DNA of 47,235 nucleotides from Prochlorococcus sp. AG-402-L23 (GTDB taxonomy: Bacteria; Cyanobacteriota; Cyanobacteriia; PCC-6307; Cyanobiaceae), in NCBI GenBank assembly GCA_003216635.1, contig QCIO01000011.1:1-47235 (forward strand), written 5' to 3'. The translations under genes and the position numbers were made by a program. The notes below the pieces were generated by a model. The model was given only the letters and a program-made list of their open reading frames with translations. It did not search any database and had not been told where the DNA came from. This document shows positions 1-9,687 of the stretch, piece by piece. Each line of letters begins with the position of its first letter. Positions within the stretch are counted from its first letter, which is position 1.

Positions 1-1
1 T

Positions 2-631
2 CTTGAGGATGGAGATGCTTTAACTTGGGTTAGATTATCAAAAGAAGGCGATAGTGTTTTGATTGGATCAAGAACAGGAATGGCAATTCATTTCAGATTA
101 GATATTAACGAATTAAGGCCACTTGGCAGGACTACAAGGGGTGTTAAATCTATGAATCTTAGAAAAGGAGACAATCTTGTATCTATGGATGTTTTAACAT
201 CTGATTTAGTTGATCAACTGGCTAAAAATGATGATCTTACAAAAAAATTTGACGAGATTCTTGAAGTTAACTCTTCAAAAGGTCCTTGGGTACTAATAGC
301 CAGTGCATTTGGACTAGGTAAAAGAGTACCTGTAACTCAGTTTAGATTACAAAAAAGAGCAGGCATGGGTTTGAGAGCGATAAAATTCAGAATTAAAGAT
401 GATGTATTAGTTTGTTTGAAGGTCCTCGGAGAAGGGGAAGAATTACTTTTTGTGACTGAAAAAGGTGTAATAGTGAGAACAAACGCAGATAAAATTTCCC
501 AACAATCTAGAGCCGCTACTGGAGTAAAATTACAAAGATTGGATGAGGGTGATCATTTATCAGAAGTTGTATTAGTTCCTCATGAACAAACAGAAGAAAC
601 AGATCAATTAAACTCAGGCAAAGAAAATTAA
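2..631 (+). CDS. gyrA: DNA gyrase subunit A, C-terminal part (5' truncated by window edge)
   Basis: Only the last 209 residues are visible; the reading frame is open back to base 2, so the gene starts outside the window. The segment belongs to the GyrA C-terminal beta-pinwheel that wraps DNA and gives gyrase its negative-supercoiling activity. Visible blade motifs include LRPLGRTTRGVKSMNL followed by GDNLVSMDVL (the usual pattern is LRPMGRxxRGV...L..GD), and a second repeat with RLQKRAGMGLRAIKF, which resembles a GyrA-box-type blade. The acidic, polar tail after VVLVPHE is typical for the end of GyrA. An ATG at base 59 is internal and not the real start. The catalytic tyrosine domain is not in view. 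Lycopene cyclase follows 26 bases downstream on the same strand. Confidence 0.93.
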   Translation, partial: LEDGDALTWVRLSKEGDSVLIGSRTGMAIHFRLDINELRPLGRTTRGVKSMNLRKGDNLVSMDVLTSDLVDQLAKNDDLTKKFDEILEVNSSKGPWVLIASAFGLGKRVPVTQFRLQKRAGMGLRAIKFRIKDDVLVCLKVLGEGEELLFVTEKGVIVRTNADKISQQSRAATGVKLQRLDEGDHLSEVVLVPHEQTEETDQLNSGKEN

Positions 632-657
632 AAAAAACAAATTTGCTATTAGATTAT

Positions 658-1869
658 ATGGAAATACTTGATATTTTAATTCTAGGTTCCGGCCCTGCAG
701 CACTATGCTTGGCGTCAGAATTAGCCAAGCAAGATCTAAATATAAAGGGGATATCAACTAAATCTCCAAATGAAAAATGGGAGAATACATACGGTATTTG
801 GGCTTCTGAATTAGAGGAATTAGGATTAGAGTCTTTGTTATCTCATCGGTGGAATAAAACAGTTAGTTTTTTTGGAAATGGGGAGAATAAAAAGGAAGAT
901 AATCCAACAAAACATTATTACGATTATGGTTTAATAAATCAAGAAGCTTTTCAAAATGAACTTTTAAAAAAGTGTAAAGGGATTGAATGGTTGAATGAAA
1001 CAGCAAAAGATATAAAAGAGAAAAATAAACTATCTGAGGTAATTTGTTTTTCAGGTCTAAGGCTAAATGCGAGGCTAGTTATTGACGCAAGTGGTCATAA
1101 AAGTAATTTTGTAAAAAGACCAGTCCAAAATAAAATCGCTCAACAAGCTGCGTATGGAATTGTCGGTAAATTTTCATCGCCACCCGTCAATAAGGAACAG
1201 TTTGTTTTAATGGATTTTCGTCCAAATCATTTAAACAATGAAGAAAAGTTATCATCTCCTTCCTTTCTCTATGCTATGGATCTTGGCAATGAAACTTTTT
1301 TTGTTGAAGAAACATCATTAGCTAGTTATCCTGCATTATCCCAAGAAAATCTCAAAAAAAGACTTTTTAAAAGACTGAATAGTAAGGGTATTGAGGTAAG
1401 TGAAATTTTACATGAAGAGAATTGCCTTTTCCCAATGAATTTACCCCTCCCATTTAAAAAACAATTTGTACTTGGATTTGGAGGGTCTGCAAGCATGGTG
1501 CATCCTGCATCAGGATACATGATCGGATCTTTATTAAGAAGAGCTCCACTACTTGCAGAAAAATTAGCAATCTTTTTAAAACAACCTCATCTAAGTTCTC
1601 TTGAACTAGCAACAAAAGGTTGGGATATCCTATGGCCTTACGAGTTAACACAAAGGCATAAACTTTACCAATATGGTTTAAGAAGATTGATGAGTTTTGA
1701 CGAAAGTAGATTAAGAAGCTTTTTCTCAAATTTCTTTAGATTATCGACCAATGAATGGGTAGGTTTTCTTACTAATACACTTCCACTTCCAAAACTAATT
1801 TACGTGATGAGTAAGATGTTTATAAATTCACCTCTAAAAGTAAAATTAGGAATGCTTAAGTTAAATTAG
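658..1869 (+). CDS. crtL: Lycopene beta-cyclase (CrtL type)
   Basis: Flavoprotein of about 403 residues that cyclises the ends of lycopene to make beta-carotene, the precursor of zeaxanthin; it acts at membranes. The N-terminal dinucleotide-binding motif ILGSGPAALCLASELA is at about residues 7-22. Family signatures of plant/cyanobacterial CrtL follow: NTYGIWASELEELGL, the FFVEETSLAS block, and HPASGYMIGSLLRRAP near residue 280. A TTG at 643 could extend the protein by five residues, but the ATG at 658 puts the FAD motif at the usual distance from the N-terminus, so I chose it. Picocyanobacteria carry two related cyclases (beta and epsilon type). I favour beta because of the EETSLA motif, but the two cannot be separated with certainty by eye. 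It converges with the GH57 gene with only 6 bases between stop codons. Confidence 0.88.
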   Translation: MEILDILILGSGPAALCLASELAKQDLNIKGISTKSPNEKWENTYGIWASELEELGLESLLSHRWNKTVSFFGNGENKKEDNPTKHYYDYGLINQEAFQNELLKKCKGIEWLNETAKDIKEKNKLSEVICFSGLRLNARLVIDASGHKSNFVKRPVQNKIAQQAAYGIVGKFSSPPVNKEQFVLMDFRPNHLNNEEKLSSPSFLYAMDLGNETFFVEETSLASYPALSQENLKKRLFKRLNSKGIEVSEILHEENCLFPMNLPLPFKKQFVLGFGGSASMVHPASGYMIGSLLRRAPLLAEKLAIFLKQPHLSSLELATKGWDILWPYELTQRHKLYQYGLRRLMSFDESRLRSFFSNFFRLSTNEWVGFLTNTLPLPKLIYVMSKMFINSPLKVKLGMLKLN

Positions 1870-1875
1870 TATTTT

Positions 1876-3459
1876 TTATTTTCGCCAATCATCAATATTA
1901 ATATCTGGGAAAACTTTATCTTCATCCTCAATATCTTCAAGAAATTTTAAATCAATATTGGAATGATTTTTAATCATTTCAACTATTTTCCAGAACCTGA
2001 ACAAGTGTCTTTCTATCCTCTCTTTTGCGAGCTCGGTTGTAGTTCCTGCCCTTAGGATAAAACTCCAATCAGAGGACTCAGAGAGAAGTAATTCTCTTGC
2101 AGCTTGCTTAAAAAGTCTTGGAGATAAATCATTATTAAAATTTTTCGAGCATAAATCAACAAAAGTTGAGCCTGCTTTTGTAATCTCTGGAACAATCCAT
2201 GCATTTGCATCATTAATCCAGTAATTATGGTAACCTCCTTGTCCCCAGCTTGATGGTGATGGATCGCAAACCTGAAGATTTGGCTTTTGAAGTAAGAATT
2301 CTTTTAAATTTGTAAGATTAATTAAATATTTACTAGAGTTCTTTAAAATATTTTCAATAAAAAAAGGTCCCTCATACCACCAATGACCAAATAACTCTGC
2401 ATCAAATGGAGCTACCAATAAGGGCTTAAAGGAAGAGGATAAAGTTAATTTTTCTAATTGTTTGGATCTCGCCAGAAGATAAGCATCAGCATGTTCTGCA
2501 GCCTTCTTTTTGGCTTCATTTTCTAAATAAAACGACTTTTCACCTAATGGTACCTTACTATTTGTAATTTTATGAAACTTCAAGCCTAAAGGTCTTTTAG
2601 TTGAGATACCTTTCTTTTGGAGCTTTGATATTGGTAATTCCCATCCCAAATCTTTGTGAAATTCCCTATAAACTATGTCTCCCGGGAACCCATCCTTAGC
2701 AGACCAAACGGGCAAAGTCGACTCACTATCTCTTCCAAAGAAGGCAACTCCTTTTTTCGAGCAGATTGGAGCGTACACTCCATACCTAGGCCTTGGTGTC
2801 GAATTTAGAATCCCATGACCGTCTAAGATTGCATATCTAAGTCCAGAATTAAATAGTATTTCATCTAAATTCTCATAATATGCACATTCAGGTAACCAAA
2901 TACCTAAAGGCTTTGTTCCAAAAATATTTTCATGGCTCCTAATTGCTGTATTAATTTGTCCTTTAACAGTTTCAGGATTCTCCCTTAGGATTGGCAAATA
3001 TCCGTGAGTAGCAGCACAAGTAAGAATATCCAAATTTCCAGAATTATTTAAAACCCTAAACTTCTCAATTAAATTTCCAGAACAATTTTGCCAATATAAG
3101 TATTTATCATTAAGATTTTTCATTAAAAATGCAGAGGCATTTTTTTCTTCTATTGGCAATTCGTATAAGAAATCATTCCTTGTTTTAATCCAGCTTGGGA
3201 AAGTTTCTTGAATTTGTTTATTATTTAGAAGTGATAATAATGTTGGAGACAAACTAACAGTAAGTTTTGTATTTTCATGATTTTCATTTTTGGAAGATTC
3301 TATTGATTGAAGTAGTGGTATGTAACATTCCAAAATCGCCTGATATAACCAATCCTCTTCTAAAGAGTTTTTTTCATTTTTTCTGACATAAGGTAGATGA
3401 GCATGTAAAACTATCGCTAACTGACCTAAAACATTTTTTTGGGGGTATTGCCCATTCAT
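1876..3459 (-). CDS. GH57 family 1,4-alpha-glucan branching enzyme
   Basis: A 527-residue glycoside hydrolase family 57 protein with the usual branching-enzyme layout: (beta/alpha)7 barrel followed by a DUF1957-type helical C-terminus. Visible conserved regions are HAHLPYVR (residues 19-26), THGYLP (151-156), GIWLPECAY with the likely catalytic nucleophile E191, and FDAELFGHWWYEGP with the likely acid D353. The glutamate in WLPEC and the aspartate in FDxELFGHWW match the catalytic pair of characterised GH57 branching enzymes. It would introduce alpha-1,6 branches into glycogen in the cytoplasm. The ATG at 3459 is the only start near the HAHLPY motif. The gene diverges from leuA across a 225-base AT-rich spacer containing a perfect palindrome. 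Some GH57 proteins are amylases or debranching enzymes, so the exact activity is inferred. Confidence 0.85.
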   Translation of the reverse strand: MNGQYPQKNVLGQLAIVLHAHLPYVRKNEKNSLEEDWLYQAILECYIPLLQSIESSKNENHENTKLTVSLSPTLLSLLNNKQIQETFPSWIKTRNDFLYELPIEEKNASAFLMKNLNDKYLYWQNCSGNLIEKFRVLNNSGNLDILTCAATHGYLPILRENPETVKGQINTAIRSHENIFGTKPLGIWLPECAYYENLDEILFNSGLRYAILDGHGILNSTPRPRYGVYAPICSKKGVAFFGRDSESTLPVWSAKDGFPGDIVYREFHKDLGWELPISKLQKKGISTKRPLGLKFHKITNSKVPLGEKSFYLENEAKKKAAEHADAYLLARSKQLEKLTLSSSFKPLLVAPFDAELFGHWWYEGPFFIENILKNSSKYLINLTNLKEFLLQKPNLQVCDPSPSSWGQGGYHNYWINDANAWIVPEITKAGSTFVDLCSKNFNNDLSPRLFKQAARELLLSESSDWSFILRAGTTTELAKERIERHLFRFWKIVEMIKNHSNIDLKFLEDIEDEDKVFPDINIDDWRK

Positions 3460-3684
3460 ACTTTTTATAATTTATGACTTTAATTCTATAAAAAATCAAA
3501 TTTAACCTTTTATAAAAGGAAGCTTTAATCCTAAAAGAATACTTTAATAATTTAAGTATTTCATTTTTTTCTTCAGAATTTTAACCAATATTGTTTAAGC
3601 TATAAAATTTCAGAAATTTTTATTGAACTAAATCTAGTCAAATTTTTTTAATTAGCTTAATATAAGTTTATGTTATTAACTCTT
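3460..3684. promoter_or_regulatory. Divergent promoter region between GH57 gene and leuA
   Basis: A 225-base non-coding, very AT-rich spacer between two divergently transcribed genes, so promoters for both should lie here. A perfect 14-base palindrome, CCTTTTATAAAAGG, is at 3506-3519, 46 bases before the GH57 start. A TATAAG hexamer is at 3661-3666, close to the leuA start. No ORF, RNA gene or clear terminator was seen. Confidence 0.5.
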
Positions 3685-5325
3685 ATGTCAAAAGATCCTG
3701 GAAGAATTTTGATATTTGATACTACTCTTCGAGATGGAGAGCAATCTCCTGGTGCAAGTTTAAATCTTGAAGAAAAACTTGCTATCGCCCATCAATTAGC
3801 AAGATTAGGGGTGGATGTAATTGAGGCTGGATTCCCTTTCGCAAGTCCAGGAGATTTCAAAGCTGTTCATAAAATTGCCAATGCCGTAGGGAAAGAAAAT
3901 GGCCCTATAATATGTGGTTTAGCTAGAGCGTCTAGAGGAGATATAAAAGCATGTTACGAAGCAGTAAATCCAGCTCCAAAGAAAAGAATACATACTTTTA
4001 TTGCGACAAGTGATATACATCTTAAACATAAACTTAAAAAATCCAGAAAAGATGTTCTTCAAATAGTTCCAGAAATGGTTAATTATGCAAAATCATTGGT
4101 AGACGATATTGAGTTTTCTTGTGAAGATGCCTCAAGGAGTGATCCTGATTTTTTATACGAAGTGATTCAACTAGCAATTTCTGCAGGAGCGACAACAATA
4201 AATATCCCTGATACTGTTGGATTTACAACTCCTAGTGAATTTGGCAAACTAATTGCCGATATAAATAAAAATGTTCCAAATATTGATGAGGCAGTAATCT
4301 CTGTTCATGGTCATAATGATTTGGGTTTAGCAGTAGCCAATTTTCTTGAGGCAGTAAAAAATGGAGCAAGACAACTAGAATGTACTATTAACGGAATTGG
4401 TGAAAGAGCCGGAAATGCCTCTTTAGAAGAATTAGTAATGGCACTGCATGTTAGGAAAAGTTTTTTTAATAGTTTTTTCAAAAGAAATCCAGATTCACCA
4501 ACTCCTCTTACGGCTATAAGAACAGAAGAAATAACAAAAACCTCTAGACTTGTTTCCAACCTAACTGGAATGACTGTACAACCTAATAAAGCGATTGTGG
4601 GTGCAAACGCTTTTGCACATGAGTCAGGCATTCATCAGGATGGGGTTTTAAAAAACAGACTAACTTACGAAATTATCGATGCAAAAACCGTTGGTTTGAG
4701 TGATAACAAAATATCTTTGGGGAAACTTAGTGGAAGAAGTGCAGTAAGAGCAAGATTAGAAGAGATGGGATATGACTTGAGCCGAGAAGATTTAAATGAT
4801 GCTTTTGCTCGTTTTAAGGATTTAGCTGACAGGAAAAGAGAAATTACTGATAGAGACTTAGAAGCAATTGTTAGTGAACAAGTTCAGCTCCCAGAAGCTA
4901 AATTTCAATTAAGTCTTGTACAAGTAAGTTGCGGTAACGCATCTAAACCTACTGCCACCATTTCGCTTCTAAACACGGAAGATAATACTGAAGATACTGC
5001 TGTTTCAATAGGCACTGGACCCGTTGATGCTGTATGCGAGGCTTTAAATAAATTAGCTAAAGTTCCTAATGAATTAATTGAATTTTCTGTTAAGTCGGTA
5101 ACAGAAGGAATTGATGCTTTGGGCGAAGTAACAATAAGAATAAGAAGGGATAATAAAATATATTCTGGTCATTCTGCTGATACGGATGTTGTAGTTGCTG
5201 CAGCGAATGCTTACGTTAATGCTTTAAATAGACTTGTATTTTCTGAGAAAAAAAATTCAATTCATCCACAATTTGATAATTTAGAAAATTCTGATAATAC
5301 ATTTCTATCTAATCCTGCAAATTAA
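3685..5325 (+). CDS. leuA: 2-isopropylmalate synthase
   Basis: First committed enzyme of leucine synthesis: condenses acetyl-CoA with 2-oxoisovalerate. The N-terminal TIM barrel begins with the DRE-TIM signature [16 protein letters not shown] (residues 11-26), and the metal-binding H-x-H is seen in [11 protein letters not shown]. The sequence [12 protein letters not shown] marks the linker region, and the last ~130 residues form the LeuA regulatory domain that usually senses leucine. The length of 546 residues is normal for the bacterial long-form enzyme. An upstream ATG at 3670 would add MLLTL; I chose the second ATG, 3685, since [13 protein letters not shown] is where the family homology begins. 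No leader peptide or attenuator was seen. Confidence 0.95.
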   Translation: MSKDPGRILIFDTTLRDGEQSPGASLNLEEKLAIAHQLARLGVDVIEAGFPFASPGDFKAVHKIANAVGKENGPIICGLARASRGDIKACYEAVNPAPKKRIHTFIATSDIHLKHKLKKSRKDVLQIVPEMVNYAKSLVDDIEFSCEDASRSDPDFLYEVIQLAISAGATTINIPDTVGFTTPSEFGKLIADINKNVPNIDEAVISVHGHNDLGLAVANFLEAVKNGARQLECTINGIGERAGNASLEELVMALHVRKSFFNSFFKRNPDSPTPLTAIRTEEITKTSRLVSNLTGMTVQPNKAIVGANAFAHESGIHQDGVLKNRLTYEIIDAKTVGLSDNKISLGKLSGRSAVRARLEEMGYDLSREDLNDAFARFKDLADRKREITDRDLEAIVSEQVQLPEAKFQLSLVQVSCGNASKPTATISLLNTEDNTEDTAVSIGTGPVDAVCEALNKLAKVPNELIEFSVKSVTEGIDALGEVTIRIRRDNKIYSGHSADTDVVVAAANAYVNALNRLVFSEKKNSIHPQFDNLENSDNTFLSNPAN

Positions 5326-5407
5326 ATTATTTCTTAGGATTATTAAGTAGCATTAAAAAATAGTCTCTTAATACTGTAGATTGAATTAATAGTTAAAGCG
5401 GTAAATA

Positions 5408-5800
5408 ATGAGAGAAAGGTTACTTGGATATTGGGCACTTTCTTGGCTTGGCTTAATCAGCAACATAATTGCACTTCCCATAATCGCATTAATAATTAGT
5501 TATGGGCCTCCACTAAAAGTTGCAAATATAACTCTTGCTATAAGTCTTGGTTGGCCTGCAGCGATTGTTGGAATAGTTTCTTCAGCAGCTCTTTTAGCAG
5601 AGAGAAAATGGGGAGTAACTTTAACTTTAGTATCTTTATCAATGGTAATTTCTGGTATGGGTCCTTATTCAGTTGTAAGGCTCATAACTCTTCAAGACAT
5701 TTATGGAATTGGTGGGTTTACGCTTTTAACAACATTAATAAGTACGTTAGCTCTTCTTTATTGGTGCAATCCAAAACATCGAAGAAGTATTAGGTTATAA
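5408..5800 (+). CDS. Small conserved cyanobacterial membrane protein, function unknown
   Basis: A 130-residue, strongly hydrophobic protein. About four membrane helices can be seen (roughly residues 10-32, 40-62, 70-88 and 98-118), separated by short loops such as AERKWG and ending in a basic tail, CNPKHRRSIRL. The positive C-terminus suggests it faces the cytoplasm. No catalytic motif is recognised. It lies 82 bases after leuA on the same strand, so it may be co-transcribed or have its own promoter, and it converges with the HD phosphodiesterase gene with 9 bases between them. I believe this is a conserved cyanobacterial family, but I cannot name it. Confidence 0.7.
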   Translation: MRERLLGYWALSWLGLISNIIALPIIALIISYGPPLKVANITLAISLGWPAAIVGIVSSAALLAERKWGVTLTLVSLSMVISGMGPYSVVRLITLQDIYGIGGFTLLTTLISTLALLYWCNPKHRRSIRL

Positions 5801-5809
5801 AATTGAAAA

Positions 5810-7282
5810 TTAAGAAAAAGTATTATTCTTGCTAGTTGGATATTGAATTCTTCTATGTCTAATTCTTTTCCACACATTCAAGAATGCCCTTTTTATTAGA
5901 AAAATTTCTCCTTTCGATAAATTACTATCATCTAATTGCCCATCTTTTTGACGCGAGTAGATAATATTAGAAATTGTTTCCAAAGCTTTTTTATCAGATG
6001 CATTAATGTTCATAGCTCTTAGTGCTGCTTCACATCCATCCGCAAGCATTAAAATAGCTGTTTCTTTTGACTGAGGAATAGGGCCTTTGTATCTAAAATA
6101 ATATTCATTAATGTCGAGATTTTTTTCTTTAGCTTTTTGAAAAAAATATCCCATTTTTAAGGTGCCTTGATGTTCAGGAATAAAGTTAGCTATCAGTTTT
6201 GGTAGCCTATTTTTTCTTGCAAATTTTAATCCTTCATCAACGTGAGCCTGTAATACTTCTGCACTTTTAATCGGATCATCTAATTCGTCATGCGGATTTT
6301 TTGAACCATCCTGATTTTCAATAAACCAATTAGGTGCATGTAATTTTCCAACATCATGATATAACGCTCCAGTTTTAATTAGATCAATATCACCACCAAT
6401 CATTCTAGTTGCTTCCTCTGCCAAACCACATATAAGTAAGGTATGTTCAAACGTTCCAGGAGCTTCTAGAGACAATCTTCTAATTAGAGGTTTCTCCTTA
6501 TCAGCCAATTCAAGTAATCTTGCTTTAGTTAATAATCCAAATATTGATTCAAAAATAGGAATTAATAAAATTGTAAAAAGCATTACTATTGCCAATAGGA
6601 AGGAATCAGAAAATATATCCCCATTAGCTAAAACAAAATCTTGCTTATTAATAATAGATATTTTATCCTTACCTATCAATATCCATTGACTAAAGAACGA
6701 TCCTATGGGAACAAAAATTGATAATTGAAGTAACTGAGCTCTACTTCTTATTCTTCCTCCAAGAAGAGATACTACTGAAGCAAAAACTAATAAAACAAAA
6801 AATAAATTGTTGTTGATAACAATTTCAGGGTCAGGCCAAACAAGACTCGCTATTGATACCCAAGCTAAAGCTGTTATGCTTCCCATTCCTTGAGATATTA
6901 TTAATGCCGGTGGAATTATCATAGATAATGGACTTATGGTTGCAGCTAAGGCTAATTTCGTAACTTGGACTGCTAAAAGAAGAGTAATGATCAAGAATAT
7001 CTGTCTTGAAGAAATTGTGGGATTCTCTTTTTTTGAAACTAATATCAATACTCCGATACTAATAAGTATTTCAGTAAAGGTCAAAAGCCAAGAAAAGATA
7101 TCTGCGATATTTAAAGGCGAGATAAGAAGCAGCTTATAAGAAGAAATTATTGAAATTAAAATGCATACTAAAAAAATTATGAGATTATCTATTCTTGAAA
7201 TTTTAATTGGTTGTTTTGCTGGTAATTGACTTCGCCTCCACAGATAAAACAATTTCTTTAAGGTAGTTGTGATGTTTTGCAC
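5810..7282 (-). CDS. PgpH/YqfF-type membrane HD-domain phosphodiesterase, likely c-di-AMP hydrolase
   Basis: 490 residues starting with GTG. The first ~250 residues hold six or seven hydrophobic helices (for example around 34-55, 64-83, 95-115, 120-148, 160-175, 187-203 and 226-248). They are followed by the linker IFGLLTKARLLELAD and RRLSLEAPGTFEHT, which is the hallmark junction of PgpH proteins. The HD domain has H280, H309-D310 in YHDVGKL, H331 in NPHDELDD and H371 in IPEHQGT, a full metal-binding set, so it should be active. PgpH enzymes cleave cyclic di-AMP to pApA. It is much shorter than the ~710-residue Gram-positive proteins because the large extracellular 7TMR-HDED sensor domain is absent. 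A c-di-AMP synthase, dacA, is in the same window. Substrate is inferred from family. Confidence 0.82.
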   Translation of the reverse strand: MQNITTTLKKLFYLWRRSQLPAKQPIKISRIDNLIIFLVCILISIISSYKLLLISPLNIADIFSWLLTFTEILISIGVLILVSKKENPTISSRQIFLIITLLLAVQVTKLALAATISPLSMIIPPALIISQGMGSITALAWVSIASLVWPDPEIVINNNLFFVLLVFASVVSLLGGRIRSRAQLLQLSIFVPIGSFFSQWILIGKDKISIINKQDFVLANGDIFSDSFLLAIVMLFTILLIPIFESIFGLLTKARLLELADKEKPLIRRLSLEAPGTFEHTLLICGLAEEATRMIGGDIDLIKTGALYHDVGKLHAPNWFIENQDGSKNPHDELDDPIKSAEVLQAHVDEGLKFARKNRLPKLIANFIPEHQGTLKMGYFFQKAKEKNLDINEYYFRYKGPIPQSKETAILMLADGCEAALRAMNINASDKKALETISNIIYSRQKDGQLDDSNLSKGEIFLIKRAFLNVWKRIRHRRIQYPTSKNNTFS

Positions 7283-7338
7283 AGAATATGGATTAATCTA
7301 TTTGAATAATTTATGATTATAGGCATGCTAGGTGTAAA

Positions 7339-7344
7339 AAGGAG
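7339..7344 (+). promoter_or_regulatory. Strong ribosome binding site of folD
   Basis: AAGGAG, followed by ATG, lies 12 bases before the folD ATG at 7357. Such a complete Shine-Dalgarno sequence is unusual in this window, where most starts have none visible, and it supports the chosen start. Confidence 0.6.
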
Positions 7345-7356
7345 ATGTTTTTTTAA

Positions 7357-8253
7357 ATGTCATTAAAATTAGACGGTAAAAAATTATCTCTTGAAATTGA
7401 AGAAAGATTAAATGATTATATCTCTAGTAATAAAAAAATTGCGAAAAGAGCTCCCGGTTTAGCTGTAATAAGAATAGGTGAAGACCCTGCTAGTGGTGTT
7501 TACGTTAATAACAAAGAAAAAGCATGTTCAAGGATCGGAATAAAGAGCTATATCTTTCATCTAAAAGATAGTGTAGAGCAAAAAGAGGTTGAACAATTAA
7601 TAATCAAACTTAATTCTGATAAGGATATTGATGGAATGTTACTACAACTTCCCATCCCAAAGAAGTTTGACGAGCAAAAACTGATTAGCCTTATTAATCC
7701 AAACAAAGATGTAGATGGATTAAATGAGACAAACATCGGCAAATTAGTAAAAAATGAGCCTGCGATGAGATCATGCACACCAGCAGGAATTATTAATTTA
7801 TTAAGATCCCAAAATATTACTATTGAAGGTAAGAAAATTGTTGTTATCGGAAGAAGTTTGCTTGTTGGGAGACCACTATCGCTTATGTTATTGAATCTAA
7901 ATGGCACGGTAACAATGACTCATTCTAAAACATTAAATTTGAATAAAGTATGTAGAGAAGCCGACATTCTGATTGCGGCTGCAGGAAAACCTAATCTTGT
8001 AGATTCGAGTTTTGTGAAAGAAGGAGCAGTAATTATTGATGTTGGAATACATAGATTAAAAAGTTCCGATAAAAATCAAACCAGATTATGTGGCGATGTA
8101 TTATTAGAAGATGTTATTTCTAAAGTATTTGCTTACACACCTGTACCAGGAGGCGTTGGACCAATGACGGTAACAATGTTACTTGTAAATACTATTTTTA
8201 GCTGGCAAAAACAATTTGATTTATCATCAACTCTTAATGACCTTTTGCCATAA
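7357..8253 (+). CDS. folD: Bifunctional methylenetetrahydrofolate dehydrogenase / methenyl-THF cyclohydrolase
   Basis: A 298-residue cytosolic enzyme interconverting methylene-, methenyl- and formyl-tetrahydrofolate for purine and formyl-methionine synthesis. The catalytic Y-x-x-x-K motif is Y49-VNN-K53; LLQLPIPKK (95-103) and NPNKDVDGL (115-122) form the folate site. [12 protein letters not shown] (162-173) is the NADP-binding segment, and the C-terminal signature [11 protein letters not shown] is intact. The length is normal. It diverges from the HD phosphodiesterase gene across 74 bases and is followed by crtE after 37 bases on the same strand. Confidence 0.96.
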   Translation: MSLKLDGKKLSLEIEERLNDYISSNKKIAKRAPGLAVIRIGEDPASGVYVNNKEKACSRIGIKSYIFHLKDSVEQKEVEQLIIKLNSDKDIDGMLLQLPIPKKFDEQKLISLINPNKDVDGLNETNIGKLVKNEPAMRSCTPAGIINLLRSQNITIEGKKIVVIGRSLLVGRPLSLMLLNLNGTVTMTHSKTLNLNKVCREADILIAAAGKPNLVDSSFVKEGAVIIDVGIHRLKSSDKNQTRLCGDVLLEDVISKVFAYTPVPGGVGPMTVTMLLVNTIFSWQKQFDLSSTLNDLLP

Positions 8254-8290
8254 ACTCCAAGATGAAAAAAATTTTTACTAAAGGTATAAA

Positions 8291-9193
8291 ATGACTGAAG
8301 TTATAAATAGTATTTCTGATTTTGAAAAATATCTTAAAAACACAAAAAAGGTTGTAGAAGAAGCACTTGATTTTTCCTTGGGGCCAGAGAATCCAGAAAT
8401 ATTAAGAGAATCAATGAGATATTCCCTTTTAGCAGGAGGGAAGAGAATACGACCAATTTTATGCTTAGCATCTTGCTCACTGGCTGGAGGAGAACCCTCT
8501 CTTGCTGTTCCTACGGCAGTAGCAATAGAAATGATCCATACAATGTCCTTGATTCATGATGATCTACCCGCCATGGATAATGATGACTTGAGGAGAGGTA
8601 GGCCGACAAATCATAAAGTATATGGAGATGCAATAGCTATTCTTGCAGGCGATGCTTTATTAACAAGGGCCTTTGAAATGGTCTCTTTAAGAAGCCCTGG
8701 AGTCGATCAAAATAGATTATTAAATGTAGTTGGCGAATTATCCCTAGTTGCTGGCGCACCAGGCCTAGTCGGGGGGCAAGTTGTTGATTTGGAATGCGAA
8801 GGCAAAGAAGTCGACCTTGAAACTCTCGAATATATTCATCTTCACAAGACTGGGGCTTTATTAAAGGCCTGCGTAAGAACAGGCGCAATGATCGCAGGCG
8901 CTAACGAAAAACTATTAGAAGCTCTTACAACATATGCAGAGGGAATTGGTTTGGCCTTCCAAATAATAGATGATATTCTTGATTTAACTTCCAGCAGTGA
9001 AAAGCTTGGTAAAACTGCCGGCAAAGATCTTTTAGCTGACAAAACTACTTACCCTAAATTACTTGGAATGGAGGAGTCAAAGAAAAGAGCATTTGATTTA
9101 GTTGAAAAAGCAAAAAAAGCAATTGAACCTTGGGGTTCAGACGCAAAGTATTTAATATCATTAGCCGACTTTATTACAAATAGAGACAGGTAA
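8291..9193 (+). CDS. crtE: Geranylgeranyl diphosphate synthase (polyprenyl synthase)
   Basis: A 300-residue trans-prenyltransferase making GGPP, the precursor of carotenoids and of the chlorophyll phytyl tail. The first aspartate-rich motif is DDLPAMD (residues 90-96) followed by [12 protein letters not shown]; the second is IIDDILD (225-231). The substrate-binding segment GGKRIRP is at 49-55. The short D-D-x-x-x-x-D spacing is the bacterial type shared by farnesyl and geranylgeranyl synthases. A GGPP assignment rests on cyanobacterial biology, and ispA-like activity is possible. It lies between folD and a DUF212 gene, both co-directional. Confidence 0.92.
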   Translation: MTEVINSISDFEKYLKNTKKVVEEALDFSLGPENPEILRESMRYSLLAGGKRIRPILCLASCSLAGGEPSLAVPTAVAIEMIHTMSLIHDDLPAMDNDDLRRGRPTNHKVYGDAIAILAGDALLTRAFEMVSLRSPGVDQNRLLNVVGELSLVAGAPGLVGGQVVDLECEGKEVDLETLEYIHLHKTGALLKACVRTGAMIAGANEKLLEALTTYAEGIGLAFQIIDDILDLTSSSEKLGKTAGKDLLADKTTYPKLLGMEESKKRAFDLVEKAKKAIEPWGSDAKYLISLADFITNRDR

Positions 9194-9207
9194 TTGGTTT
9201 TAAATTT

Positions 9208-9687
9208 ATGTCTGAATTTTTTTCCTTTTTTAATAATTCAGTTCTTTTCTGGAGCTTATTATCCTGTTTGCTAGCTCAATTTTTTAAAATTGTATTCAAT
9301 TTATTTTCAACCGGCGAGATAAGATTTGGAATTATGCTCGAGACAGGTGGTATGCCTTCAAGTCATTCCGCCTTAATAACTGGTGCTACATCTGGTGTAG
9401 GTTATGAATTGGGATTTGATAGCTCAATATTTGCGTTATCAGTTGCTGTAGCACTAATAGTGATGTATGACGCTAGTGGTGTTCGAAAATCAGCTGGAAT
9501 TCAAGCTGCAGAAATCAATAAACTATCTAAAAAACTAGACCCTCAATCTGAATTACTTTTAAAAGAAACCCTAGGCCATACAAAAATTGAGGTCATGGTT
9601 GGGAGTTTTTTAGGACCATTAATCACTTTGCCTGGAATGTTTTTTTTAGGTTCTCCTCTCAAAATATTTAATTTGTTAATAAATTAA
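9208..9687 (+). CDS. Divergent PAP2 family (DUF212) membrane protein
   Basis: A 159-residue membrane protein. It carries the DUF212 signature GGMPSSHSALITGATSGVGY and MYDASGVRKSAGIQAAEIN, related to the acid phosphatase/haloperoxidase (PAP2) fold but with a reduced active site. The histidine in SSHSA and the arginine in GVRKSAG are present. Hydrophobic segments are near residues 10-30, 50-68, 72-92 and 132-158. The substrate is unknown; membrane lipid or prenyl phosphate dephosphorylation is a guess from the fold and from its position 14 bases after crtE. Its stop codon shares the TTAA at 9684-9687 with the stop codon of the convergent cobB gene. Confidence 0.85.
   Translation: MSEFFSFFNNSVLFWSLLSCLLAQFFKIVFNLFSTGEIRFGIMLETGGMPSSHSALITGATSGVGYELGFDSSIFALSVAVALIVMYDASGVRKSAGIQAAEINKLSKKLDPQSELLLKETLGHTKIEVMVGSFLGPLITLPGMFFLGSPLKIFNLLIN

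Noticed and set aside
5551-5793. 80-codon frame overlapping the small membrane protein gene in another frame
   Set aside because: Cys/Ser/Trp-rich and without motif; the overlapping frame gives a coherent four-helix membrane protein, so this is a shadow.
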